NCBI GenBank assembly: GCA_009869945.1
Contig: WIXG01000293.1
Span: 35,965 to 99,964 of the forward strand
DNA: 64,000 nucleotides
DNA from: Mesaphorura yosii
Lineage: Eukaryota; Arthropoda; Collembola; Poduromorpha; Tullbergiidae
Reading direction: 5' to 3'
In this document: piece by piece, positions 11,813 to 23,800 of the stretch
Layout of the letters: every line of letters begins with the position of its first letter
Numbering within the stretch: position 1 is the first letter of the stretch
Made by a program: the position numbers and the translations under genes
Notes under the pieces: model-generated
Database searches by the model: none
The model's input: only the letters and a program-made list of their open reading frames with translations
What the model was told of the DNA's origin: nothing

Positions 11813-14280
11813 ATGGCTGGGAAAATCGATCCTGGAGTGCAAAAATGCATCACGTCACTGCAGGCTGCGAAGAACGACACCGAGAAAATGGCGGCTTTGT
11901 TTCTTGTGACGAAAGTCGTCAAGGCCTCAAAACTGAACAGCGAGAACCGCCTTGCGCTCTTCAACGCGATCGGATTCAAGTTCCTTCTCCGCCTGCTCAA
12001 CTCGCCGTCGTCGGAGGACTGCCCCGCTCTTCTCTACAAGTCTGTGGCCCTGAGCATCCTGACGGCGTTCTGTGCGGAGCCCTCCATCGCGGAGAGCCCC
12101 GACATGCTGGAGGCGATTCCCATTTTTCTGCAGACCATCGAGAGCGTGGACGAGGACGACAGCTCCGACCAGCTCCTCATCGTCGTGAACGAGACGTATC
12201 ACTGTCTCAAGTGCATCGCGAGCACCGAGAAGGGAGCTCTCGCACTCGTGAAGGCACAGGCCGTCCCCAAACTCGTCGACATCTACTCCAAGCAGGACAT
12301 GGAGGAGGCGGTGGACATTATTCGCTCGATCGCAATCAACGTGGGAGTCCGCACCTGGGATGGCTGTCCCGACGCCTTCAACACGCTCCTGGATCGATTT
12401 TCTCTCCAGTTCGAGGCGGACCAGTCTGAGCAGAAGTTCGACATGTGCGCAACGATGGCCTCGATCATCTCGAGCTTCCACGTCACCACGCAGAACGTCG
12501 AGAGCGCCTTCTGGCCGGCGAGCGTCCTGAAGGGTCTCATGGACATTCTGACCAGCAAACTGACGGAGAAGCAAAGAAACCCCGCGCTGAAACTCGCGTC
12601 GGTGGCTGTGACAACCTTTGGAATTGAGTGGATCATTCGAACCAGCGGAGCTCCACCAAAGGCGAACCAATTCATTGTTCTCCTGGTCCACCTGAGCTGC
12701 ATCGAAACACGAATGACTCTGGAAGACCGCACTTTGGAGAAAATTCTTCCACAGCACGACCTCATCGGGGCTTGCTACGGAATAATTGAGAAGGCTATCA
12801 CGTTTATTGCTGGTCAACAATTTGACGCCCTGGACGACAAGCAGAGGGAGCAGGTTTTTCACTCCCTGAAGGGTTCGTCCACTGCAATCTTGGGCTTCGT
12901 CAACCTCCTGCGCAAAGAATCTGAAAAGAACCCGAAGTTTTGGGACGCCAAGAAGAAGTTACTGGCGTGTGCTTCGATCAGGTGCTTGGCGGCACTTCTG
13001 GCGGAGGAGGGTGCGTCACTGAAGGAAGAAGTGTACAAGCAGCTGCCTTTTGTGCTGGGGCTCGTGTTTGAGGCGTACCAGGACGCTGAGCTGAACCAAA
13101 GTGTGGAGAGCATGGCGCTCGCGGAGGTGGGCAAGTCCACGGAGCCTATGATGCCGGACCTCCTCTGCATGCTCCTCCCGGCCCTCTGCCATCTCACCGC
13201 CGCGGACAAGGTACGGTGACACTGTGGCGTCGCTTCCACCAACCCTGCATCAACCGCTAACTGATGCCAGTAACCGATTGACTGATTGTACTTGCAGGGA
13301 GTCAGCATTCTGGTGGAGGCGAAGGCGGACGAGCTGCTGTTTCGATTCCTGGCGCACAACTGGTCGGTATACAAGAATCTGAAGGAGCTGCTCGAGAAGA
13401 AGGCGCGGCCGAAGAAGCAGAAAAAGGGCAAGAAGGAGGAGGCGCAGCCCGAGATGGGGGAGGAGGAGCTGAAAGCCACCATTTTCAAAATCAGGGTGGC
13501 CGTGAACAACACGTGCAACATTTTCATCAACATCACAGTCCTGAACCCCGATTTCGTTGCCTCGAGCCTCACTTTTCAGCAGATTATGCGATGGAGTTTC
13601 TCCACGCTGCCCATGCTGAATGCGCCCCAGGAGGAGCTCGTTCTCATCGCCAACATGTCCGCCTTGGGGCTTCTCCTCCTGCTCGACGTGGTGAAGAAAT
13701 CGGTTGACGCAAAAGAGGCTGGACAACCGCTTTCTCCAGAAGAAGAGTTTCAGTCGACTAGGCTGATTTCTGGCACAGACAACGCGGTTTTCCGGTTCGG
13801 TCAGGCAGTGGTCAGGTTCGTCTGGGACGCACACTTACCAGGTGAGCTCACTCAACGGCTTTTACATGCATAGCGTAACGTTAAACCTTGGTGTTGATTG
13901 TGGACCTTTTCATATTTCCAGATGAATCACAGAGCCCGGCCTCGTTGGAGATCACGTCAAATTACCGCGCTGTTTGGTCCGACATTAAGGAAATGTGGTT
14001 TCTGAGTTTGCAAACGGTCGGCTCGCTGATCGAAATTTTGCCTTGGTTGGGCGACTTCTGCTGCGAGAGCGGGTTTCTGGACGCGCTAATCGGAAATTTG
14101 TCAAAGGCGTACAAGAACCGAATCGACCAGAGCACCTTGGCTGCGTACGAGGACTTCCTCTGCGCTGTGCTGAAGGGTGGAGAGAAGGCGCAGCAAATTA
14201 TTCGGACCAAAGGAGCCTCCTTGGCTGCAAGCCACCATCTTCGTGCACTGAAGAAAGCCTTGACTGGAGAGGCTGCTTGA
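11813..14280 (+). CDS. NCDN: Neurochondrin
   Basis: Neurochondrin is a helical-repeat protein. In mammals it is neuronal and cytosolic, and is linked to CaMKII inhibition, mGluR5 signalling and neurite outgrowth. Three exons (11813-13210, 13298-13841, 13922-14280) give 766 residues; human has 729. The N-terminus matches the family: a VQKCITSLQAAKNDTEKMAA segment, then LFLVTKVVKA and NAIGFKFLLRLL. The leucine-rich helical character continues to the end. A Lys/Glu-rich insert (KKARPKKQKKGKKEE-type) sits near residue 505. ATG 11813 is the first ATG of the long frame. Codon use in exon 1, especially 12000-12560, is strongly biased to C or G at third positions, unlike the neighbouring genes, and produces a long open frame on the opposite strand. 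AATAAA at 14451 is the likely polyadenylation signal. Confidence 0.93.
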
Positions 14281-14879
14281 AGTTCGACTGACTTTTGGTG
14301 TCGACAATCTGACGCATTGTTGATTGAGCAGCCGATGTGTGTGTTTGTGTTTGTCTCTTTGTCACTTCGTCATTTACTCCTGTGTTTTGTTTAGAAAGAG
14401 TCGAACAAGGAATGACTTTGTCTGGGCTTGCACTCTTATACTGCATGAACAATAAAATAATTATTTTATGAGCTGAAATAATAATGTCCAACTTTGAACT
14501 TGATCCAGATAGACGCCTTAGGCGGCGAGCGCATATGAATTCGCGACTCCGTGACACCGAAGTCTTCCCTGTCGCCGAATGCTCCTGCTGAGAATTCTGC
14601 TCCTGGGAAATGTTGCTTTTAGCCACGACAGCTCTCTTGGCTTGCGGCAATTCTGAATTTCAATGTAATAAATGCACATATACTCGGGACAGTGCAGTAC
14701 GGTGAACAACGGTGGGACTTGTGCATATGTGGACGTGTAGCTTTCGCGCAGTCAAGAGTCAACATTCAACCTTCCGTATTTAAGTTTACACTCAAGCGTT
14801 TTGAAGAGAAGTAGTCAGTTATTTCTAGAATATATTTATTAATTAAATTAGGAGCTCGTGTCATCAAGTCGTTGGCGAG
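14281..14879. other. Intergenic: neurochondrin 3' UTR and TMED10 upstream region
   Basis: AATAAA at 14451 marks the neurochondrin end. Two minus-strand frames (14198-14650 and 14518-14709) are Arg/Ser-rich, overlap each other and have no motif, so I do not call a gene. The last 100 bases before 14880 are AT-rich. Confidence 0.4.
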
Positions 14880-15741
14880 ATGAATATCTTTGGTGCTTGG
14901 TTCGAACTATTTCTCTTGGCCTCAATACTCCAAGCCGCCAACTCACTGATGTTTTACCTGCAGCCGAATGTCCAGAAGTGCCTCCGTGAAGAAATTCATA
15001 AGGACGTCTTGGTGTCCGGAGACTACGAAGTTACAGAAATCCCTGGTCAAACTGTCGATCTCTCTGTGAGTCAAAACGCTCGCCAAGGGAAACGCTCTGA
15101 GCGTTCATTATATTCATAATAGGACCTGAGCTCGGTTTTGTCTGCCTTAGGTTGTTGATTCAAAAGGGGGATTTCTGTGGAGGAAGGAGCATGCTGAGAA
15201 AGGACGTTTCACATTCACGACGGACGAGTATGAGGTTTATGAAATATGTTTCATCTCCAAAGTGCCTCACGGTAAGCACATTGTGACTTCTGTTTTGATT
15301 CGGTAACAACTTCTAATTGGGCACTAAATCCTAATTTTAAATAGGCCAACGGGGGTTCCAGCAAGAAGTTTATTTGAGTACTAAACATGGAGTTGAAGCG
15401 AAAAACTACGAAGGGGTAAGCAAGCTTGACTCCTACCTAGTTTAGTTTCCTAGCCAAAGATAAACGTTTGTTTACATGTGTGATTTTTCTAGCTGGACGA
15501 AGCGGCGAAGTTGAAGCCGCTGGAAGTGGAGTTGAAGCGCTTGGAAGATTTGTCAGAGTCAATTGTCAACGATTTCAGCTTCATGCGAAAACGCGAGGAG
15601 GAAATGAGAGACACGAATGAATCCACAAACTCCAGAGTTTTGTACTTTTCGATCTTCTCCATGCTCTGTCTGCTGGGCTTGGCCACTTGGCAAGTCATTT
15701 ATCTCCGACAATTTTTCAAGTCGAAGAAACTTATCGAGTAA
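14880..15741 (+). CDS. TMED10: Transmembrane emp24 domain protein 10 (p24 delta)
   Basis: This p24-family cargo receptor cycles between the ER and Golgi in COPI and COPII vesicles. Exons 14880-15065, 15151-15271, 15345-15415 and 15493-15741 give 208 residues (human 219). A signal peptide spans about residues 1-21. The GOLD domain follows, starting [16 protein letters not shown] and including GDYEVTEI. A coiled coil (about 125-170) contains [15 protein letters not shown]. One membrane span (about 176-197) precedes the cytosolic tail [13 protein letters not shown]. The tail carries the phenylalanine pair used for COPII binding and the KKxx-type COPI retrieval signal that distinguishes the delta subfamily. 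AATAAA at 15870 is the likely polyadenylation signal. Confidence 0.96.
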
Positions 15742-16107
15742 GGAGGTTCGGTTACGCCAAAAATCACCAAATTGCACATTTTAGCTCGGGTTTCATTCTG
15801 TGTATTTATTTCATCACCGATGGATTGGCCGCATTTGTGCAACTTCAAAAATTTTTAGAATAATATGTCAATAAAACCTAACCTAAATCTGTAACACTGT
15901 AAAAACGAACTGGAAATTATTCCTTTCTTAAAACTGACGACTTGTGTTGCACTGAAAAGAGCATTTCAAATAAGCCCCGCCATGAGCACCGAAATCAATT
16001 ACTCTACCATTGGAATGTAACTTTAGAAAGATAGTGTTGCACTTGCAACTCTGGTCCTTGTGAACCGACTTATTGTTTGGACCAAGGCGAATTGGCGAGT
16101 ATCCCGG
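15742..16107. other. Convergent 3' regions of TMED10 and aftiphilin-like gene
   Basis: TMED10 on the plus strand and the aftiphilin-like gene on the minus strand both end here. AATAAA at 15870 serves the plus strand. A TTTATT near 15803 could serve the minus strand. No coding potential was seen. Confidence 0.4.
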
Positions 16108-16942
16108 CTAGTTCGGAGCTGACGTCGGCGGCATATCACATTTTCCAGCTCCCATGTCCAACTCGTGATGCGACTGGAAACTGTCAAACTCAGTCTCGGT
16201 TGGCGGCGCCGTCGATTGGCTCATTGGCTCTGGCTGCAGCGGCGTGTCCAGAAGGCTGGAGGCAAATTTCGGCACCTCGACGACCCCCCACTTGGTGGAA
16301 TACATCTGTGAAGAATAACCCGAATAAACTTTGGTCGGTAAAAAACAGAAAGTGTGAAATCGTACAATGACTGAAGCCTTCGTTATGTTCAGGCAGGTCA
16401 GAAGTCGCTGATGCGAGTTGCTGTTCATCCACTTAAACAGAAGGCAATGACTTTCTTCAAAATTTTGAATGTGAGCCCATGAAGTTATGTGAGGCGAATT
16501 TTCGCAAAGCTCTTTATCGATCGCTGCGTTTGGAGGGTCAACAGCTTCAGACGGCATCTCGCCTGGTTCAAATATGGCTCGTAGCAACTTTTTGTATCCA
16601 TCCAGAGAAATACTCCTTGGAGGGGTAGCTGAATCTGGAGGCAAACAATGGGGAATCATTTCTTCATTCTGCCTAACTATCTTAGTTGTTGCAGTTTGCA
16701 ACACTAATGAACATCAGGGAAGTGGAAGCACGGATGGATTTACCTACAGTCTTACCAAAGGCTGTCGTAACGACTGGCGTTGCCGGAGGGTCGGAGGTGT
16801 ACGTGGATCGAAAATCTCCGAAATCATCTTCATAACCATCATAATCGGCGGAATGTTCTTCGGGGATAGTCGATTGGCTACCTCCGTTCACAACATCCTG
16901 ATCACTGCGACTAATGCTCAAATTTTCATCCGACGTGGCCAT
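16108..16942 (-). CDS. AFTPH: Aftiphilin-like clathrin-binding protein, short form
   Basis: Aftiphilin binds clathrin and AP-1 through p200/gamma-synergin at the trans-Golgi and on endosomes. The model is exon 16942-16756, then 16676-16108, with a likely 60-nt intron at 16365-16306; this gives 231 residues. The intron is a multiple of three with good splice sites, so it could also be retained. The N-terminal part holds an acidic phenylalanine motif, YEDDFGDF, of the type used to bind adaptor ear domains. The C-terminal half resembles the aftiphilin clathrin-binding-box domain: an AIFEPG segment, a Trp-containing helix, then CLLFKWMNSNSHQRLLTCLNI and SLLDTPLQPEP. Human aftiphilin exceeds 900 residues and has many DFG/EFG-type motifs. 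Here the gene is far smaller, or 5' exons remain unseen. Assignment depends on the C-terminal domain. Confidence 0.7.
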
Positions 16943-17748
16943 ACCATTCCACGCGTGAGGCTCTGATATATATCCACAGTTTCTAAAAGCGTGCCCTTCG
17001 ATTCGACCCTACCAAAATCATGCCTCCGCTTGTCGATGAATTCTTGCTTGGAATTCGACGGAGACGATTGGATCCAATGCCTGGCTGATGGTGAATTCGT
17101 GGCCTTTTCGATTGTACATTTACGTTTTAAGTAGAATCACTTCAAATCAACTTCACTTCACTTCTTAATTTAATAGCACCGTGAATCCAAAGACAACATT
17201 TGCCTTCTTCAAACTGGCAAAGGCGCCTAAGTAAACTGACTTAACTTAACTCCAATATAATTTTACGAAAGGTGTTACTGAAATTGTTATTTTCTTGCTC
17301 CAATTTCACGCAAACTTCTAGACTGTATGCATTTTGTACTTTCCTCCTATCCTTTTCTCAGTACGCTTCTTCATTACTTCATTCTTCATGTCTAGCGCAT
17401 GACGAAAGTTAGCTTGTTGGGGATGTTAATTTGCGCGATTCGAACTTTCTGGGTCCTTGCGTAATTGCTTTGTTGTAATGGAATAATAATATTGACCTTT
17501 TAACAAAGAAAAGATTAGAGTAGAGTCCATTCTGAACAGATTCAGAGATTCATATTCGGCGTGTTTATTCAGGCATTAGATGGGATGCACAGGTGCAAGG
17601 TTGATAAAGTCATCATGACCCAATGCTATGCAGGTATTTATTGAGAATTTGCGTGACTGAACAGACAAAGTCTTACAGACTCCCTGATCCCAGGTACAAT
17701 TGGATTGGAACTCCATTATAAATACCACCAAACTCGGCATGTGTCATT
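16943..17748. other. Upstream of aftiphilin-like gene and 3' region of TBCE
   Basis: This AT-rich stretch lies between two minus-strand genes. TTTATT at 17563 and 17635 (AATAAA on the minus strand) probably serve TBCE. Any additional 5' exons of the aftiphilin-like gene would be here. An acceptor-like site just upstream of 16942 hints at one, but I could not define it. Confidence 0.35.
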
Positions 17749-20071
17749 CTACGGCGAGGACTTTGGAGGCCATGACACGACTAATTGATCAAAATTTTCC
17801 ACGCAGCATTCGTCCAGTGAACTGTGGTTATTGCTCTGCTTGTTGTTATTCAGCGAAAATCGAACTTCCGGATTCTGAGAAACATTTCATTTCATGAGCA
17901 CCGCAATGCAAGTTCGCTCAAGCAGTCAGCAGCCTCACCCGAAAACTGACGACCTCAATTTTTGCCAAATCCCGTCCGGTCCTCGCGTAAAGCTTCCGCA
18001 ACTGCATTTGAAGCTGCATGACTGTCATGCTTCGAGCAAACTCCTTTCGAATCGCTGGAAGCGCGGCGTCTGTCGGGACGATTTCCAATGCTGCGAAAGT
18101 GGCCAGATTAGGTCTTCAAACTTCGACTGCGGCAAGATTAACGTGGTCGTCACTTACACAGCATGTGATTCCTTTTTTCCTCACCAGCAAATTTCTCCAC
18201 AGGCGCAGTCTCTGCATAATCAGATAAGGCATCGTGATTGTAGAAGAGCAGAAAAGTCAGTCCATTTCAATTGGGTTCGAATAACCAAGATAGGAGAATA
18301 ATTTTAGATGCAAATCATTTCGAAGAGGCGAGGCTGCTAGAAGACAAACCTTGCATGACGTGCGCTGATTGTGCCAAAGACGTGGAATGTGAACTCGAAC
18401 TGCAGCCGCGAGCTTGCGATGAAGAAGCGACCTTTGACGAAGCTTCTACCTCAGCATCTCGCCTTTCCCTCTCGCTGATTTCTGTTCCTTCCAATTTCTG
18501 TCACGGAAGTGACAGAAACTCTTTACAGAGAAATTTAAAATCAAATAGTCTTTCATTATGTACTCACCTTCAGTTTTCCAACTTTTGAAATTATTAGCAG
18601 GCGGTTGTCAGCCTTCGACTTCTCCTCAAAAAGTGGATTTGACTCAATACGTAACTCACAGAGTTTTGGCAATCTATTCAACTGATTGATCGACGTCCAC
18701 TGTCAAAACAAACCAACAGTTAGATGTTAGAAAACCAGCTCATTGCAGTATATTATTGGAGATTTTGCTTTTACATCACAAATGCAATTTTTGCTCAAGT
18801 TCAGCCGTGACAAGTTTGGGAACAGTGAAGAATCACAACCTTCAAGGCTATCGGGAAAGAAAATCACACTCAACAAGTTGGCGGAAATGTTCAAGTAATC
18901 CAAGCTGGAACGAAAGAATAAGAAGCAATAAACAATTTGATAATATTAGCAATTTCTGAGCATAGAATGAATCAGGGTCAAAATAACAAACCTTTCAAAG
19001 CTCGATAATTTAAGCACCTCGTCCCAAGCAGAAATTTGGTTCCCTGTCAAATCCAGTTGGGTAAGCTTAAAGGCGTCGGGCACCCTTGGGCACATGACGG
19101 AAATCTTGTTGAATGGAAGCTAGAGTTTTTTAAAGTTGAGGACAACACAAAATTGGCACAGTGAATTGGCAACTGTAGTCATAGACAAGAATGTCATACC
19201 TGAAGGTTTAGTAAGTGAGGCACAAAAAAAGGAACGTCGAGTGCATTCTTCCATTCATAATTGAGACTTCCCAAAATTAAATGCTCCAATGTCGGGAACG
19301 CAGCACCACGAACAGTCTCAGCTTCAGCCTCCTTCCGAGTTGTAACAAGGTTGCCACTGAAAAGGTATACAGCGTGTCACTGTCAATCGCTTGCATACAT
19401 TTTCAACCGAATTCACACCAATGGGATTCTGTACCTCAAATCCAGCCTTTTAAGCTTAAAGCAAGCACAAATTCTGACGATGTCGTCCCAGTCTTGAAGT
19501 AGATTTTCAGCCAAATTTAAATAGTGTACTTTGGGAGCGAGGAGAACCAGTTCTTCAACATTTCCAGTGCTTGTAATCCCCATTTCACTCAAATCCAACG
19601 TTGTCAGCTCACTGTGAAAACCACACAAACATATAAGCAAAACTGGGTCCGCTGTTACAAAATTGTTACGCAAACTAACCTGAAATCAAGTCTACTGTTA
19701 TCTGCTCCTTCGGCTATTGGCTTCAACACAATGGAAATGGCTTCTTCGTCGTGGCCATACCGCTCATGAAACGCCTCCGTGAAACTTTTCGTCTTTTGCA
19801 CTTTTTGAGGACGCACAAATGAGGCCAGTGATTTGGTGCAGTCGAAGTAGTGAACTCCGTCCACTGTCCCCTTGTGTCTTCCTCTTGCCGGGTCGTCCCA
19901 CTCGATTCCCACCCAAGTGCCATGGTGCCCATCGACAGGTCCCAAGTACTTCACAACGCCAGTGCTCTTCTCGACGACCACTCGCTCATTCAGAGCAAAA
20001 TGACAACTTGATGGTGAAGCTGAGCTCAGCGAAGTGTCGGTGTCCTTCACGTCGGCCTCAAACTGGAACAT
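17749..20071 (-). CDS. TBCE: Tubulin-specific chaperone E (tubulin folding cofactor E)
   Basis: Cofactor E captures alpha-tubulin and, with cofactors C and D, assembles or dismantles the tubulin dimer in the cytosol. Exons, transcript order: 20071-19680, 19611-19435, 19356-19200, 19119-18992, 18904-18775, 18699-18568, 18497-18350, 18211-18158, 18090-17939, 17874-17749. They give 531 residues (human 527). The CAP-Gly domain (about 20-85) includes GTWVGIEWDDPARGRHKG and FVRP. Leucine-rich repeats follow (about 130-345), with repeats such as LTTLDLSEMGI, VHYLNLAENLL, LTQLDLTGNQI and LSRLNLSKNCI. The C-terminal ubiquitin-like domain includes the ARSMTVMQLQMQLRKLY segment and ends in VENFDQLVVSW. 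The first ATG in frame is 20071; the open frame extends upstream without an ATG. The promoter is shared with EVI5. Confidence 0.93.
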
Positions 20072-20891
20072 GGCTTCAGAATTTTCTTTGTGCAACTCTC
20101 TGCGGAGGACACTCCCTCGAACACAGTAAAGAAGGCTGACCAGCGCCGAGGCGTCCAATTACCAGATTAATTACTAAACACGTCAGAATGTAACTCTGCG
20201 AACACATTGAAATTGTGCGAGTTCGACAGGAGACGGCTCGCTCGCATTTTTATTTCACGCAAGGAAGTCAAGGAAGAGGGTGCATTGACTGCTGTGTGAG
20301 TCACTTTCGTTCATCATAACAATCAATGCACAACTGACTTGTCTGCTCTGTGAATGAACAGTACCGTTGAGTGTTGCTCCTTCCTGTCTGCACTACCAAT
20401 GTCTTTAACTTTGAAGGCCATTTAGGCTGGCAGCATCTTGTCACAACTCGTAACATATTTACTTATTGGTTAAGATCATCGTCTCGTCGTTCGTCGCCAC
20501 GTACTCACTCAGGAATCAGGAATGAACTGATTAGTGATTAATGCTCTGAGGTCCGAAAGGTGCCATTTTCCAGTCTGAAATTCCTTCAAGAAATTCGAAA
20601 TGAAGGTGAACAGTAGTAAATAAGGTATCTGTAGTTAACTCAATTGTGATCATGAAGAGACCCGTCCAATAATTCTGCCACTTCAACAAGTTGTGGAGCT
20701 GAATGACACAACCAGGTGAATATATTTCAAACATGAAGCTTGGTTGCGCTGTTGTAATCTACAATGTTCGGTATTTTTTATTCTTTCAGGTTCTTAAAGC
20801 GCCCTGTGGAGCACAAAAGTGCCTTTCCATGATATGACACATGAAGAAGACTCGGAAGTCTGTTCAGTAATCGATCACAGGGAATCCCAGA
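20072..20891. promoter_or_regulatory. Head-to-head intergenic region TBCE / EVI5
   Basis: TBCE starts leftward at 20071 and the EVI5 upstream first exon starts rightward at 20892. The 820 bases between must carry both promoters and 5' UTRs. I see no distinctive element beyond AT-rich patches, and no ORF with a known motif. Confidence 0.4.
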
Positions 20892-23800
20892 ATGGTTATC
20901 GATGGAGTCTGCACTTCGACGGCAGCTTCGGCACAGCACCGGGTTCAGAACAACAACAACAACTCTGTTAAATCATTGGAATCTCCATTAAATCCTGAGG
21001 AAGTGGCGATGCTGGCGAAGATTGAGGAAGCCAACAGGTGGGTAACATGCACGGTGCTTTTGCTGAGTGTTGAGTCCTTGTGTATTTGTGGTAGCTGTTT
21101 GGCCTTGCCCCTGTCGTTCCTTTGACGCTGAAACCTGAACGTGAACAGTGTTACTCAGACAGACAGTAAAGCTCCTCATTCTCTTCCTCTCAACAGTTTT
21201 GTGCTTTAGAGTCACTGGTTACACCCACGAAACGTGCCGCATAACTTACAGCAAGCAGGAAATGTGGAATTGTTAGGTATCAAACGGCAACAGCCCCTGA
21301 CCAGAGATAGTCTTCTAGCTTCTGACGCAATTGTCGGACATCTAAAAACTTTCCAAATCTCTTGTTCTGGCTCTCGTAATTGGAGCTCATTAAATAATTG
21401 TGGTCATTATCCTGAATTGAGCAATTTGTGCACTAAAAGACCACTAATTTACTAATTGGCGATTGGCTTGGGCTATGTAAGATTGTACATCGACAAGTCG
21501 GACATTATCAGAGGTCTGACTGTTCAGCACAGCTCGGTCTTGGCATAATGCGTGGCAGATCAACAAGGCTTAATCTTAATCTCTCTCAACGACCAAAATG
21601 TCTCTACCATCTCTATGAGATATGGAACTCGAGCAGAGCTGTGTGTTAGTGTACAAAAAGCTAGCCATGATGAGCCCTTTACATGAGAACTCTTTAGTTG
21701 AAATCCCATGTTTCGAGTAGGGTGGATGTGTTGCAATGAACGGCATGGACAAAAATTGTACAACTAAGACGCGTGCGAGATCACCAATTCCGACGGATGA
21801 ACTCAACTTAAATCTCTACTGCTTCACGGGACGAAATAATTTATGCAGAATTGCCTATTTAAAAGGCACTGCCTTCGAGTAACTGCTACAATTATGTGAT
21901 TAGTCTCGTATTACAAGAAGTCATGTCATTTCTGCAAGATTTTGGTGCACATTCCATCCAGAGTCTCGAGAGTCCTGACACCAAGGTTCAGGGGTGGAAA
22001 ATTCAGTTACGAAAGGAATATTGTTTCCCGTATTTCGAAGCAGCGATGAATTTCACACTAGGAGATAAAGGGACCTCAGGAAAGTGCTCTGGTACCCCCC
22101 TGATTATCATCACATCCGACTCGGATACGTCAGACGAGGAGATCTATTCCGACTTTAGCGAAGGAGTCGAAATTTTTGAGAAGGCTGACGTTACAGAAAG
22201 TTGTGAATATGTCTTACAAATTGGAGTAGAGTCAGAGGAGCCACATATTCGGAAAGAGCCTCCTTCGGGGTTCTCGGGAGTGCAACATTCTTGCTGCGTG
22301 GTCAATTCACTGGAATTGTCGGTCTCTTCGAACGTAATTCAGAGGCACAACTCCGCTCCTGACGTCGTTGATTTGGCTGAGTTGCGCGATGAAGGTTTCC
22401 TCAGAACCGACGAAGACAAACCAAAGCGGAGAAACTCCATCGCAGATATTTTTAGATGGTAAAGAGGCGGGAGGAGTGCGTCCAGTGCGAGCACTTCACA
22501 CATGGCGTCTCACATATCCTGCGCAGTACCCAGTGACTAACTTGAGAATCTTCGTTAATTGTTATTTGTCCACCTTCCAGGCTAATCGAGTCGGACAGCA
22601 AGTCATTCAACTCGCTGCACGGATCCACGTCACTGCACTCGCGCAAGAGTTCCGACGCTTCTGAGTTGTCGCTCGGCCTTTCAGAGAGAGGATCTGTCGA
22701 AGAGTCGGAGGAGGACTTGTGGGTGTCGTGGGGTAAAGTGGTGAACGAATGGGATGCTTACTGGAGAAAGAAGAACCAGCTCGTGAGGGTAGGCGCAATT
22801 TCAACCTTGCATTTCGAACTCTGCCACGTTGGCTGGCGAGGTACCTAATCGCTCCTGTGCTTACTTTCAGCATTTGGTCATGCGGGGTATTCCTCACCAC
22901 TTCAGAGGAATCGTGTGGCAGCTGCTGTGTGGTGCTCACGATTCTCCGGACAAGGCGAGGTACTCCGAGTACATCAAGTCCACTTCCGCCTGTGAGAAAG
23001 TAAGCAGCCTGCCTCGAGCCATTTTTGAACACAACTTGCAACCTACTGTCGCTGTGCGCTTAACACATATACTGGTCGTTGACTCAAATCGCAGGTTATT
23101 CGGCGTGACATCGCCAGGACATACCCAGAGCACGACTTCTTCAAGGTAGGCGACTGCCATGAGCCACGAAGGCCGTGACTGACTTCTATGAGAATGCGTT
23201 TCATGGCATTCGCAATGATTACAGGAAAAAGACGGTCTGGGCCAGGAATCACTTTTCAATGTGATGAAGGCGTATTCCCTTCACGACCGAGAAGTGGGAT
23301 ACTGCCAAGGATCCGCCTTCATTGTCGGTCTTCTGCTCATGGTAAGGAGCGTGTTCGTCCTGAGGAAAATTAGTGTTCTGTGGAGTCTTGATTAATTCGT
23401 GCTTCGCAGCAAATGCCCGAGGAGGAGGCGTTCGCAGTGCTCGTGAAACTCATGCAGGTATGTGCGGAAGTGCGTAGCAAATGCAGCCACGTTTTTAACT
23501 GATGCCAATTAACCCGACTCTTCACTCTCTTCACTTGCAGGACTACCGACTGCGTGAAATGTTCAAGCCTTCCATGGCGGAGTTGGGATTGTGTATGTAC
23601 CAACTGGAAATGTGCGTCCAGGTAAGATTCAAGTGCAGACAGAAGATCGTCGACTATGCTCAAGTAGTTAAAGTTGACGTCATAACTTCATTTCGTACAG
23701 GAACAGCTACCAGAATTATACGTCCACTTCACGTCACAAGGGTTTCACACAACGATGTACGCGTCCTCTTGGTTTCTCACGATTTTTACGACGACGTTGC

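Noticed and set aside
11927-12862. 311-codon minus-strand frame opposite neurochondrin
   Set aside because: It mirrors the biased codons of neurochondrin exon 1, has a composition dominated by Arg, Val, Glu and Leu, and carries no motif.
18262-18280. tRNA B-box-like sequence GGTTCGAATAA in a TBCE intron
   Set aside because: It departs from the B-box consensus at the end and has no A box or cloverleaf around it.
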